Positions 26,038 to 37,838 of a DNA stretch of 64,000 nucleotides are shown one piece after another. The translations under genes and the position numbers were made by a program. Source of the DNA: Thunnus maccoyii (taxonomy: Eukaryota > Chordata > Actinopteri > Scombriformes > Scombridae); NCBI RefSeq assembly GCF_910596095.1, contig NC_056551.1:992001-1056000 (forward strand), read 5' to 3'. How positions within the stretch are numbered: the first letter of the stretch is position 1; each line of letters starts with the position of its first letter. The notes under the pieces were generated by a model, which saw only the letters and a list, made by a program, of their open reading frames with translations, made no database searches and was not told where the DNA came from.

Positions 26038-29000
26038 TTTATTATAAATAATCAGTTGTTACAATACAAGTTGTTATTGCTAGCAGACTTTAAAGCCATT
26101 ATGCTTGGGTAACAAAACCAGAAACTTGCTTCTCACAGAATCTATGCAAATTACCCTCCACAGTGAAATTTATGGTAGGGCATTGTTATGGAGCCCCCCG
26201 GGGTAATGTGGTAGAAACACAATATTGACCTGGTTTATTAAACCGTTTGATTTCCATCTCAAAGTTTCTCCCCTTAGGAGGCTCCATACACTGTATTCAC
26301 CAAAGGACAAAAAAAATTGGAGACCTTACCTCAAAATCATGATTTAGTATATTGTAATTACTGGAAAACTTGAATTATCATGATAGCTGGACGTTAAATG
26401 ATGAGATAAAGTAGTTATGAGATAGTATTTCATACTTTATGAGAAAACTAAGTCACAAATACAATAAAACATCTTCTTCTTTGGTGACTGCAATGAGCTT
26501 CCAAAGAAATGTAACAGAAAATGTTTATGTATTCTAGTGCCGTGAATTCGTCACTCACTGTACAGCTTTCAGTTGGTTTTTTATTGTTAAGATGCGGTAA
26601 TCCGGCACTTTACACATAAATGTTCCAATTACATAAATACCAATATATTCACCAGTTATTTGGCGGACAATCACTTAATTGCCATTATTGATCTTTTAGT
26701 ATTGATAAAAAAAATGGGAGGTGTGTACAGCAATTCAGAGCTCTGAAAACTACAGCTGCTTCCACCTTACCAAAAATATTTGCACTATCTTGTTATGATC
26801 AATATTAAAACAAGTTATAAATTAAATATTAAACAAGTTCTTGTTAAAACTGAATAATCTGGTATGTAGCAATTCAAAAAAAATATGAAAATATCCGTAA
26901 CGTGAAAAGAATCTCATTAAACTTTTTCATTAAAACAAGAAACTGAGCAGATTTTTTCTTGTCGCTGTAGCATCAGTACACTTCCATAGCACACGCTACT
27001 TCATAGCTGTTTTGCTAGTTTTATTCCAATTATCATTTACCAGATGATTATCTTTCACAATAGGCAGTGGGTACCATATTGATTAAAGCAAAAGGCTGCA
27101 TTGCACTGGGTGTTAATATGTGGTCCTGAGGCAGAAGTGTAAACGTTATAATAACTATGCCAGTAAAAAAAAAAAGCTAATATAATAACAATTAATTACC
27201 ATCAAGAAAAAAGCAATGAAGAAAACATTTTTTTGCTTTGCCCAAGGTTGTCCTTTGGAATATACTGTACAATGGAATGACATACACACAAAAAGCCATT
27301 AAAATTGCACCATAGCTGTACCAGCAGTACCATCAGAGGGCCTGACCCCACTCAAACCAGGTCTTGGTTGCAGACCTTCTAGTCCAATACAATTCCAAGT
27401 TGGGTCAGACTGAAATCACTGCAGGTGTCGGATCTTCCTGACAGGAACAGAGATGACCCAACAGTCTGATTACATGAGCATGTGCTGCACTTTTAGTCAA
27501 AATTCAACTACTGGCTTGACTGAGACTTCATCGTGGAACAGATAATCTGACTGTACCTGTGACTTTAATGTTGTCTGTATGCTTTAAATGAAGGTTTGTC
27601 AGATCATCAAACATCTAAAAGCCTATCTTCCAACACTGGAATTTTTTTTGTTTCTTTCCAACTCAACCGTCTGACATCACACCCACCTCACACAGCAACT
27701 GGCCAGGAGCGCAGAGTTGAGAAAGTAGGCAGGATTTAACCTCTCTCTGAAGATCTCCATTACTTTCTGTGTTGTTAACCCCATTTGTACAGTTCATAGT
27801 GTGCTGCCCCTCTCTAAGACAGCAGGCTTTTCAGAAGAGCTGTAAACACCTTTGTCTTTAAAGTGGTCAGACAACACCTCATAAGTACAGTGTGTAAATC
27901 TTAAGAATGCATTTTGGCCTGGCAGCTACATCGGCCCAGACAGAAGATTTTACTATATATAGAATAGAATAGATTTATACAAATGAGTGCACTCTTTTTT
28001 CTTCTTTTTGTTTGTAAAATGATCTTGCTGGCATTTTTGCTTTTATTAGATAGTAGTGAGTAGTGGTGGAGTCAAACCGTGGCTCGAGGTGGTGCTGCCC
28101 ACCCTTAATATCTGATTGGCCAAACTACATTTCCTTTCACCATAATTGGCTGACCAGATTGAGAGACTAGACCCACACACTTATCTCAGAGTAAACTAGA
28201 CTGCACATTACTTATAACTGTATAAAATGTGCAGTCACAGACAGCAGTTCAGTCTCCCAAGTGACTCACCAGTGATCTTATGATTTGCAGGCCGGTAACA
28301 TCTAGACATCCATGTTAAAACTTTGTCAACTGATTGAATAATAAGTTTTTTAGGCGTCTAGGTTACATATAACCGCTGTTTCAACAGCATTTTAAATATT
28401 ATATGTCAATGTGAAGAAGGTCCTATAACTACACACTGAAATACAGTCAATGAATTCTGTCAGTGTATAATAGTTACCTTTGTAAACAAATTTATCCCAG
28501 TTTTAAGCTTGATGCATCTACATTTATAAAATAAAATTAGGTTGACAAACTAGATTTATGCCTATACCAGGATTTAGGCATTTGCTTAAATCTGACAACT
28601 TTTTAGGCAAATACTGAGATCATGATAACTGCCATTCACCTTGAAAACATTCGATTAGCTGTCCTCTAGAATTACATTTACATCAATGGTAGGAAACACA
28701 CTCAGGAGGACAGTAAACCACTGAATCACCATGGTTTGGCATTAATAACAGCAAGGTAAACAAATGATGGCCACCATATTTCAGCCTTGGCTCCAGATCT
28801 GTAGGAGGGAATTTCTAAAAATTGACTGGAAGATTAAGGTAGTTCAAGGTAACGAATTAAAGCAGGCCAACTCTCTCTCTCTCTCTCACACACATAAACT
28901 TAAACACACACATACGGATTGTGTTACGCAGCAGATGATGCTGCTCAAGGTACAGCAGCTATCCATATCACCACAATCACTTCAGTCACGAAGAGCAGAG

Positions 29001-29840
29001 TAACACAATATTCAATTTACTGATTGACTGAGTTGCAGGCCATGGTTCTCCTGCACACTGAAACCTGCAACACATTAAAGCACTTTGTGTAACCTTTAAC
29101 ATCCTTATGATTCAACTATAATGTATATTTTTTTCCCTTGATTTAATTTCCTGCCACGATAACATATTACTTGAAATCACCCATCAGGTACTTTGGGTGA
29201 TTTAGCTTGTACTTTGGGTCATTTTTTAAACTTGAGTTGGGACTCCTCAAAGTAGCCTTTGCCATTTATACATGTCTAAAAATGGTAGAGCGTTAAGAGT
29301 TAAGCCTAACTGTAGGCCTAAAGATTAAAACCAGCTACCCCCAACACCCACATGCGTGTGCACTCTATATTTGTATCACTGGCACAGAAAATAATAAATC
29401 AATGAAGTGAACTGTACAATGTTCAATGTACCAATTAACAGCCATTTGAATTCAACCAGTTTCAATTTTCAGCTGGTTTGGAAATGGATAAGGTAGCAGA
29501 TACTTTGTTTGAAACAGACTTCCATCAAATTAGGTGCAGAAATCCTCGACTCTGTTCCGGTCTTGTACCATTTCCTCTGGATCCCTTCCAGGTTGGGTCT
29601 ACCTGCTGTCAGGTCAGTTCAGGTTTAGCTCCTTGTGGTTCTAATTGGTTGAGTCCATCTCTCTTTTGGAGAGGATAGTTTTGGGTCCTTTCTGGGTCAA
29701 ATTTTCCAGCCAAAGACGACGTCTAATCAACAGTCACACTACAACACACACACACATACACACACACACAGTCCATTTCGGTCTGCATTCAAGCAGAACT
29801 GAGGTAAACTTGCATGGAGGAGTCCAGATGGACTAGAGTG
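26038..29840 (-). other. Possible long chsy3 3' UTR with AATAAA at its far end
   Basis: No coding exon is seen on either strand between the chsy3 stop at 29841 and about 26.0 kb. TTTATT at 26038-26043 reads AATAAA on the minus strand and is one candidate cleavage signal, giving a 3.8 kb 3' UTR. Other hexamers exist in this AT-rich stretch. It is low in recognisable repeats compared with the flanks; a (CT)n/(CA)n tract is near 28870-28915 and a CA tract near 29743-29770. Confidence 0.3.
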
Positions 29841-31412
29841 TCAGGATGAAGTTCTGTTATACCCTACCTCTATGTGTTTTTCCAGCCACAGCTCTGCTAA
29901 CTGCATTGACGATGCATACGTACTTGCTCTTGACCCAAGGCACATTTTGTGTTGCTTCTGCTCAAGACTAGAGTTGCAGTGGACAGGGTGATAAATGTGA
30001 ACAATCCCGGGTTCTTGACTGCGTAATACTTTTAAACCAGAATTAATAACTTTTGTGAACAAGTCTACGTCTTCCAATCCCCAGCCTAGGATTGAGGTGT
30101 CAAATCCTCCGGCTTTTAACAGATCACTCTTGAAAACACAAGTGATTCCAAAGCCATAATCTCGCCAGAAACCACCTTTCTTGGTGAGCACAAATTGGTT
30201 TTCTCTTGGGGCCTTCTCAGCATACACTATCTTGGGGTTGTACTGACTAAAGACAACAGGGAAATAGACCTGTTGCCCTTGCACAGCATTGTCTCTGCAG
30301 CGTTGCAAGGCATCGCCATTAAAGATAAGATCAACATCACAGAAGAAGAGTAGAGTGTCATTATCAAGCTGTGAGGAGCCCAGCTCCAGAGCAAGCCCTC
30401 GTGAAAAGTTGCCTGTCATAGGAATCACAGACAGATCAGCTTTGGGATACTTCTTGTTATAGTCTTTGATTAACTGAATGTGTTTTCCTCTGTTCAGACT
30501 ATTTTCATTGTCCACTAGAATGACGGAAAGCTTAACATTTTGTTTGGGTATCAAACACACTTTCTCAAAGTTCTCCATAAAGCGGACAAAGATGTCATAG
30601 CGACCAGACAGTGGGACGAGGATGTTGACCTTCCTCTGGCTTTGCTCCCACATTTCCCTGGTTGACTCATAGAACTGGAAAGGTGACAAGAACTTCAGAG
30701 AGTTGGATAGGAAAGACAGGGATTGGGATTCAGAGTTGATGGCAGCCACGAGTTCAGCCACATCTAACTCTTCAGTTTCAGTAAAGAAGGGTCGGCTAAA
30801 GGACTGCTGAAGGTAAGCATGCCGCCTCACAGGCACTGTTATTTTGCGTCCCTTATGTTTCTTGTACAGAAGCAGTAAGTCCAAGATGTACTCTGCTCCA
30901 TGCATTGGATCCACTCTGTAGTAGCCATACTGAATCTCTTTAAAGTCAATCACACGGCCACGTGTTTTAGAATTTTCATTAATCATTTCCATGACCTGGA
31001 GTATAATGTCTTCTAGTGCAGTCCGCAGTGAGTTCCCAAGGTTTTGTCGGGCCATCTTGTTCTCAACAGCAGAATAAATATGGCGGCCAGTCAGGAAATC
31101 CCACTCAATGACATCATTTCTCTCACTGGGCTGATAGCGCATGTAGGAGGGTGGGGCTCCAAGCTGTTGGTCCTCCCACAGCACTTCTGTGTCACTGAGG
31201 TGAGTCATAGTCAGGCCTTCGCGGTGGAGCATAATGGTGTGGTAACGCAGCCTTGAGATCTCACGGCTCAGCATGAAGTTGTGGAGTCGGTACTGGTAGG
31301 CAGGCCTTTTGTTAGGGTGGAGTGTAATGGCGTTGTGGATCTTGCTACTGTGCAGTTCTTCAATGAAACCTTTCTTGTTTTGTTCATAGTTCTCATAGAA
31401 GAGCTGCTGCAT
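29841..31412 (-). CDS. chsy3: chsy3 exon 3 (residues 288-810 and stop)
   Basis: The acceptor TTTCCACAG is followed by [20 protein letters not shown] and a single 1572-nt open frame to TGA at 29843-29841. It includes the second transferase domain with DVD and GWGLEDVD. The open frame upstream of 31412 is intron read-through. Confidence 0.96.
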   Translation of the reverse strand: MQQLFYENYEQNKKGFIEELHSSKIHNAITLHPNKRPAYQYRLHNFMLSREISRLRYHTIMLHREGLTMTHLSDTEVLWEDQQLGAPPSYMRYQPSERNDVIEWDFLTGRHIYSAVENKMARQNLGNSLRTALEDIILQVMEMINENSKTRGRVIDFKEIQYGYYRVDPMHGAEYILDLLLLYKKHKGRKITVPVRRHAYLQQSFSRPFFTETEELDVAELVAAINSESQSLSFLSNSLKFLSPFQFYESTREMWEQSQRKVNILVPLSGRYDIFVRFMENFEKVCLIPKQNVKLSVILVDNENSLNRGKHIQLIKDYNKKYPKADLSVIPMTGNFSRGLALELGSSQLDNDTLLFFCDVDLIFNGDALQRCRDNAVQGQQVYFPVVFSQYNPKIVYAEKAPRENQFVLTKKGGFWRDYGFGITCVFKSDLLKAGGFDTSILGWGLEDVDLFTKVINSGLKVLRSQEPGIVHIYHPVHCNSSLEQKQHKMCLGSRASTYASSMQLAELWLEKHIEVGYNRTSS

Positions 31413-33251
31413 CTGTGGAAAGAGTTGCAACATGATGAGAGAATGGATCATGTACAAGTAGCAGTACAAATAACTACTGATTAATTTAACCATGTGCCTC
31501 CTCGATCAAACTAGACCAACGGGATTTAATGAAATTGTTCTTTTCATTATAGATTTACCACACACTGAGCAGAAGACAGTGTTTTACTCACCACTATACT
31601 GAAAAGTCTTCTATTTGTACTATGTGGGTAGCACACTAAAGAGGACAAAATACTTGGTTGACTGGTATAAAAATCCAAAATCAATTAACGATATCAATCA
31701 ACTAACAAATTAAAAACAAAATTACATACATTCCAGACAGTAAGTATTTGGGCAGTTGGATAGGTTATGTGCTTCAGAAAATAAAACAGTGCATACTACA
31801 TTAATGTTCAAAGTTTCAGATTTAATTTGAGTAGGTTTACATCAATATAGAAAGAACTATGTGGGAGACATAGAGTAGCCCTTTTAACAAATAGTGCCCC
31901 AAGTTTAGCGGTTCAAACCAAGCGGCAACTACCACAGCTTGAGGCTGAAGCCAACGTGGAAATACCTTAAAGTGCAATGGTATTGATGGCCACTAGATGC
32001 TCCAATTGACTCCCATTCAAAAAGCATCAAAGTCTCTCTGGAAATACTAAATTAATAATTTTTTTTGAGTCATTATGGTCTTCGCCTCTACAGTTTTGTT
32101 CCTGATAATATAGCAATAGTGTACAGACTATGTCTGTCATGAAGCCTCATGTTTTTTCTTACAACATACTTTTAGACTCCACATAAACCACTTCACAGGC
32201 AATAAAACTGAAAAACCTTCCCATAAAAGCTGTTAGAAAGTGGAATGGTTTTGCCATTATTGTCTATCGCCAAAGAAGAGAGCCTGCATGACAAAAATAG
32301 TCTTCCTTGCTGTTTTTGTAATGAAGTCTCTAACTACATTAGTGCTGAAAACCTTCAGTATGAAATTATGTTATTTACTATTATGTGGGGCGGCTGTGGC
32401 TCAGGAGGTAGAGCGGGTCGTCCAATAATCAGAAGATCGGCGGTTCGATTCCTGGCTCTTCCAGTCCGCATGTTGATGTGTTCTTGGGCAAGATACTGAA
32501 CCCCAAATTCCTCCTGATGGCTGTGCCATCAGTGTGCAAATGTGTGTGAATAATTAAATTTCCTCTGATGGGCAGGTTGGGACCTTGCATGGTACCCATT
32601 CAGCATATGAATGGGTGAATGTGATTTGTAGTGTTAAAGCGCTTTGAGTGGTTGGAAGACCAGAAAGGCGCCATACAAGTACAGTCCATTTACCATATTA
32701 TGCACCTGAAAAATTTACCATAATTAATACCTGAATTTCAATGGAACTGAACAAGTTCCCCCACTGTCACTGAATACAGATACCATGATATTCCAGAGAC
32801 ATTGTTACTGATGGGAACATGAAAGATCAGAAAGCAGACTGACTCAAGCCATACCTCATATGACCACACACACTGTGTTCCTCCAAAACGCCGCACACAG
32901 CGGCCCACTTCCACATCCTCATGGGTGGTGTACATCTCCTTAAGACAGGTACTGATGTGAGGCACCATCCTGCGTAGCACCTCTCTGCTGAAGATCATCC
33001 CTGGGCCACCCATGCAGAAGTTCTCTCCAGGTTCTAGAGCCAGCCTGCCCAACTCCTCCGCTGTGCCGAGGCCTGTCTGGCCGAGGTAAAGAGGCTTACT
33101 GCTGTTCAGTGACCGCAGGAACAACTCCAGCTTCTCACCTGGTGGAGGGTGAAGTGGGAGAAATTAGATAAAGTCATCCTGGGCTGGGTAAGGTTTGATA
33201 CTTACTTCACTCAGTATTATATATATATATATGTATATATATATGTATATA

Positions 33252-33330
<79 letters not shown>

Positions 33331-33587
33331 CAACAACCTACCTGCAAGTTACCATGTTAAAGTGTACCGAGAAGAACGGCTGCTGTTTTAAAGGCAAAGC
33401 TGCTCACAGCAAATATTGATTTCATTTAAGTTTCTGCTGTTTACTCAACTTTGTAAGAAGTTAATTGATAAATTAAAACAAGTTATAGAAAGCATGTGAG
33501 CATTCTCACTTTACTTTTAGTGCCTAAAACTTTTGCACAGTACTGTACATATATATATATACATACATATAATATACATTCCTATAC

Positions 33588-33618
<31 letters not shown>

Positions 33619-34917
33619 CATATGTATATGTATATGCATAAAATCTAATGTGTAATAGTGGTTTAATAAATTTGCCAAAATAAAATACAGTACAAAACTA
33701 GCAAAATTATGATATGTTGAAAATTAGGAAATATCTCATTACAGTTTTCAATATTCCAGTACTATGGATGTTATTTGATCATTACTAAAAAGTATTTAGG
33801 TTCTCAGTCTTCAATCAATTTTAATATTAAATTAAAGATTGATTCAGCCTCATTAAAACTTGGTTATTTTCGTTGTTCTGGCATTTCTACTCACAATGAT
33901 AACACTGTCCTCACCAAAGTAACTGCTGAGATCTGAGACACTACAACAAAGTCAGAGGACAAGAAAGCGAGCTGCCAGACGATCAGACAGTGTGGACACA
34001 AGCCAGTGGTTCAGCCAGTTTTGGAGGTAAAACAGAAGGTAGCTGCGCACAAAACATCACTAATAATCCTTCACTGCACAAAAAACTTTGTGACTACAGT
34101 GAGTACAATAGTTCAAAACTGAAGCAGGATGCAGGTCTGTAAACTGTCATGTGGTTTACAATGGGGGCCTTATCATTTTGCCCCTGGGGGTGTAGGGCCC
34201 CTAGACAGGGCACTTTGCCACTGACAAACACACACGCGCTTTCTTTCTCGCTCCCTCTCTCTCTCACTCTCACTGTCACTCTCTCTCTCACACACACACA
34301 CGCACACTTGAGCCATCAGCTTCACTCCCTGAATAATCACCTCTTATATAAACATCGTCATCTGCCCGCATGAACCACTCATATTTATCCAGGTAGTGGT
34401 CGTGGATGTACTTCAGCATCATGAATGACTTCTTCTGTGGCGGGTAGGAGTCGTCCACACCTGCCAGCGACACCACAGGGACGGGGACGGGCACGTGGAC
34501 GGTGCCGGACCCAGAGCTAGAGAAGAACTCCACCTTTCCGGGCACTGAATGCGCCCAGGTGTTGTACGCGGCCACGGCACGAGTCCCCAGATACTTTTTA
34601 GCTGTCATCACTCCGACATAGAGGAAATGCTTGGGCCGTGTTATGGGTCTGCCGTTATCCCCGCTACTGTTCCCCGCACCGAATATCCTGTCCTCCTCCT
34701 GACTGCGCTGCGGGCTGTCCCGGTGCTTGATAGCCGCGGTACTCCCGAGAATGTCAGGCACTCTGCCGACGGCGGAGTCACTGTAGTACGTACACACGGG
34801 AGATTTCTTCCTTTTACTTTCCAGAACCTGGGGTACAATAAGCCAAGAGGACGCGGTGAATCCGAGAAAGACGCCGAAAATCACGGTCGTCCACGGTCTC
34901 CTTGATTTCAGAGCCAT
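29841..34917 (-). CDS. chsy3: Chondroitin sulfate synthase 3 (complete, 3 coding exons)
   Basis: CHSY3 is a Golgi type II membrane enzyme. With chondroitin-polymerizing factor partners it extends chondroitin by alternating transfer of GlcA and GalNAc from UDP-sugars. Exons on the minus strand are 34917-34341, 33138-32855 and 31412-29841; phases join to 810 residues plus TGA. Residues 1-9 are cytosolic (MALKSRRPW), about 10-29 form the membrane anchor, and a short stem follows. The N-terminal glycosyltransferase domain holds the DDD motif at 186-188 ([12 protein letters not shown]). The C-terminal domain holds DVD at 646-648 ([11 protein letters not shown]) and GWGLEDVD near 730. CHSY3 rather than CHSY1 is favoured by the start (..SRRPW), by [15 protein letters not shown], and by the C terminus LEKH..GYNRT.S. 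Human CHSY3 is about 70 residues longer, mainly in the stem. No damage is seen. Confidence 0.96.
31920..32235. repeat. Long dispersed repeat, copy 2 (inverse to 7244-7812)
   Basis: 'gctgaagccaacgtggaaat', 'ccttaaagtgcaatggt' and 'atggccactagatgctcc' are a diverged reverse-complement match to the end of the 7244-7812 element. It lies in chsy3 intron 2. Confidence 0.4.
32386..32696 (+). mobile_element. tRNA-derived SINE, copy 2 (full length)
   Basis: It starts GGGGCGGCTGTGGCTCAGGA (A box), has GGCGGTTCGATTCCTGG (B box), then the family body ending 'aaagcgctttgagtggttgg' and 'caagtacagtccatttacca'. ATTATG at 32380-32385 and 32697-32702 is a likely target-site duplication. This is the most intact copy in the window and lies in chsy3 intron 2, opposite to the gene. 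Confidence 0.85.
32855..33138 (-). CDS. chsy3: chsy3 exon 2 (residues 193-287)
   Basis: The acceptor CTCCACCAG is followed by [20 protein letters not shown], later [20 protein letters not shown] and [18 protein letters not shown], and the exon ends at WSYE with donor GTATGG. A long (AT)n tract begins about 80 bases upstream of the acceptor. Confidence 0.95.
33219..33329. repeat. (AT)n/(GT)n microsatellite, ~110 bp
   Basis: A compound AT, (ATGT) and GT run with more than 30 AT units in chsy3 intron 1, 80-190 bases 5' of the exon 2 acceptor on the gene strand. Confidence 0.9.
33545..33640. repeat. AT/TACA-rich simple repeat
   Basis: Interrupted 'atatat', 'acatac' and 'gtatat' runs in chsy3 intron 1, partly self-complementary. 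Confidence 0.7.
33910..34060. repeat. Dispersed repeat, copy B (pairs with 1770-1935)
   Basis: 'accaaagtaactgctgagat' and 'ttttggaggtaaaacagaag' match the copy at 1770-1935 in the same order. It lies in chsy3 intron 1. Confidence 0.4.
34341..34917 (-). CDS. chsy3: chsy3 exon 1 (residues 1-193)
   Basis: It carries the start, membrane anchor, stem, the [20 protein letters not shown] block and the DDD motif. It ends in phase 1 at AGAG|GTGATT. It is GC-rich, and a short V-P dipeptide run ([10 protein letters not shown]) comes from a GC-rich 6-base-type repeat near 34470-34500. Confidence 0.95.
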
Positions 34918-35460
34918 GGCTGTTTAAATACCCTACGAAGAGTTTAGCTCTGCGGTGAATGGAGTGTAAATGTATGAATGCTGCCGTTGTCTGCGGAGGT
35001 GCTGACGTGTATGGGCATCCAACATCTCTGTAGAGCATTATTGGTGTCCTACCAGATGTGGAAAAATACACTTTCCATCTCTGCTAGCATAGTTCAAGGG
35101 GCTAAAAAGACATTTTCCCTTCAGAATAGTCAGTACCATCCTCAAAGCTCGCTTGTCCCATTTGAAATTGTCCACAGACCCATTTCGACTGAAGGTCGCG
35201 TTGAATCTTTCTGGTGTCTCGGGAAGTGTCCTGTTGGCTTTTTATTAGGCTGTTCCCTGCAGTCTTAGGGCTATTTGTTAGCACTGTGCCTCTCTAGGAT
35301 TAGCTAGTCTAACAATATCACAAACACGTCGTCGTCCAGCAGCAGTCACGTGCAGCTCACTTTAACCCGCTCCCGACTCCCCGCCAACTGTTAGACGATT
35401 GTTTTATGTCGACTTTACTACGGCTTCATGATTTCTCTCCATGTCTGGAACAGGTAACTT
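34918..35460 (-). promoter_or_regulatory. chsy3 5' leader and promoter region
   Basis: A CpG-richer stretch runs from the ATG through about 35.4 kb. It holds a perfect E-box CACGTG at 35347-35352 and 'acacgtcgtcgtcc' nearby. Several upstream ATGs on the minus strand precede the chsy3 start, including one at 35071 that opens an 85-codon frame overlapping the CDS. The transcription start is not defined. Confidence 0.4.
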
Positions 35461-37560
35461 GTCATCGTGTTGTGTCGGTGCCCGTTATCAAGAACAACAA
35501 GACTTCCAGTTGACTTTTTCCTTTTTCAGAATAAAAGAGTCATTTCTCTGGACATACACGACTCAGTAACTAAAAGCTTTAGTTTTCCCATAAGAGCCAA
35601 TTAATTGAACGCAAAATGAAAATATCAAGTATGTACACGATCTTATGAAATAATAATAATTCTAATTATTATTAATAAGAACCACAGTAGGATATTGGTC
35701 GTTTTATTTTGTTTTCATGTTTCTCTTATCAAATCAGACTTCCGATCAGATTTTTTTTAACAGAATAGAAGCTTCCTCTCTGAAATGGTTCTCCATCCTC
35801 AAAACAAACAAACAAAAAAAACCAAAAACAAAACAACAACAACAACAACAAAACACGTATATGATAATAATTGTCCTAATAAGGTTTAAGAACTTTTAAG
35901 AATGTATAATGTTGCAGTGGTGGTTTCTGCCATAAAGCCAGCTCAATTGAAGATGAAGTCTGCATCTGATAATTGATATCCAAAGATATCATAAAGTCCC
36001 TTTTCAATTTTAGACAGAGACCAACCCTACAGACAAACACAAGACTACAAACACCCAGACCTGATATCCAGTTAACATGGTCAGAAATGAAACACAATAA
36101 AGTTGAATGCTTAATTCCTTTGTGGTGCCCAATAGATCGGCCCCTTTCCACTGTGAGAAATGTTCTTACAATGGGAGGTAATTTGGTTTTTAAGTCTAAC
36201 TAGGCTCTTTTGAGCAGTCAGAAGCTTGGTTTCGATGAGTTGATGAGAACTGTTTTACCAGCTGGTGGCAGCAAAGTCAAAGTGACGTTAAACTGAAGCC
36301 CTGGCAACACACTTTAATGTTGCACTGTCAGCAGGGCTGCTTTCAAAAGCAAGAGTGTTGTCTTTTGACAAATTTTGCCGAGAGCTTTTAGTACCATGGC
36401 CTCTCATGGGGGGAGTTATCTTAAAATATAACAGAAGTTTTTTTTTTTTTGCAATTATTATCTGATATACCCTAAACTAAAAATCAGGATATTTTCTCAG
36501 CTCAATTCGAGATCTCAAACAAACACACAAATTGCCATAATAGGGGGTTACCATACCCACACAAATGTTGTTAAAGGTTATTTAAAAACAATGTGGATTA
36601 ATGTATCAGTTAATGTCTTTGTGCTATATTGTGTTTGCAGTAAGCACTCCTACATAAATGCTATCAACATTTCTAGACAAACTATTTATCTTCTTTTTGT
36701 ATTTTTAAAATAAACTCTAGGTTTTCTGTGGGTCAGTTATTTTGTGGTAATTTGATGGAACACAGTTTGATTTAGGACTATGCACCATGAGCACAAACTC
36801 CAAACTAGATAAGAAAAGAATAACTTACTCAAAGAGCACTTACTAGATTTCTCAGGAGCTTTTGTCTGCAACTAGTGGACCTTGAGTTAATTTATTGAGT
36901 TATTTTGTCAGAATGAACCTCCTGCTTGAGCCTTAAAACTATGTTGACATATAGCCTCTTGGCAAGCAGGGCCACAATGTTAGGGAATAATGCAAGAGCC
37001 ACATTAGTTTATATTCTTCTTTAGTTGTGCAGATTATTGAACAATTTTGCAGTTACCAAAAACATTGACATGCACTGAACTTGAGAATAGTGGGGCCCCT
37101 GGGGGGTCTGGGAACCTCTGGCAGCTACCAGCATTGCCCAGTTGGCAATCTGGCCTTGGTGGAAGAACAATAAAAACTGAAAATATTATTAAATAAAACT
37201 AAATTAAATTAAACTAAAATAAACTCTGATTTTGAGGCTACTCTAACATGGAACACATTTATTAAAATAATTGTTTAATCTAGTGAGAAATTGTCATTTA
37301 TCTCCTGATACACAAGTAATATCAGTTTGACCTACAGCTGTCCTATCAACACTCCTATAAAATATCAGTAATGTATTATCGATATTTTGGATTTCTACAA
37401 TGACTCGGATTGACTATTCAGTCATTTCAGTCTAAATGTAGCGACTGTAACTAGAAACATTTACATTTTTTCGAAGTCATGAATGAATTAAAAATCTATG
37501 TAGCCCAGTGAAACAAATAAATGATGCATATTGTGCCCATGTCCAGACGGTGACAGGCTG
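35461..37560. other. Intergenic stretch between divergent chsy3 and megf10, no gene seen
   Basis: AT-rich sequence without a recognisable exon. Low-complexity 'aacaaacaaac' and (AAC)n-like runs lie at 35803-35850 and a T run near 36440. Because the two genes are head to head, shared regulatory elements would be expected here, but none can be identified by eye. Confidence 0.5.
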
Positions 37561-37838
37561 TCATTGGTGGAGAGACTGCTTACGTCACGGCAGCAGTCCG
37601 GCCAGTGTTTTGAGAATGGGAAAAGTTTGTCAGTGCGGGTGAGACGCTCACAGCGACTCTGATCTTCCGACTGAACACTGCGACACACAGCGCATTCAAT
37701 TACTTCATCTTAATGTCTTGTGGGATCTCAGGAGGACAACACCGTTACTTTTCATTATCAACTACTGGACATATCACCAGCAGCACCAAAGGACGGATCC
37801 ATGAACAAGGGCAGGATCGCTGTTCTCTCATAGATAAG
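37560..37838 (+). promoter_or_regulatory. megf10: Probable megf10 promoter and non-coding exon 1
   Basis: A local CpG-rich patch holds an inverted CCAAT box (ATTGG, 37563-37567) and a CRE-like TACGTCA (37581-37587). It is followed by about 230 bases of leader-like sequence ending ATAGATAAG|GTAAAC, a good donor at 37839. The next megf10 exon has an acceptor in its 5' UTR, so a separate upstream leader exon is required; this is the best candidate on the plus strand. In human, MEGF10 also has non-coding first-exon sequence. Confidence 0.45.

Noticed and set aside
32386..32470. Possible tRNA gene (A and B box present)
   Set aside because: The A and B boxes belong to a SINE with a long tRNA-unrelated body and three related copies in the window. 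A proper cloverleaf is not preserved.
33149..33419. Open frames rich in Tyr-Ile repeats
   Set aside because: They are translations of the (AT)n tract in chsy3 intron 1.
34549..34905. 118-codon plus-strand open frame
   Set aside because: Antisense shadow of the GC-rich chsy3 exon 1.
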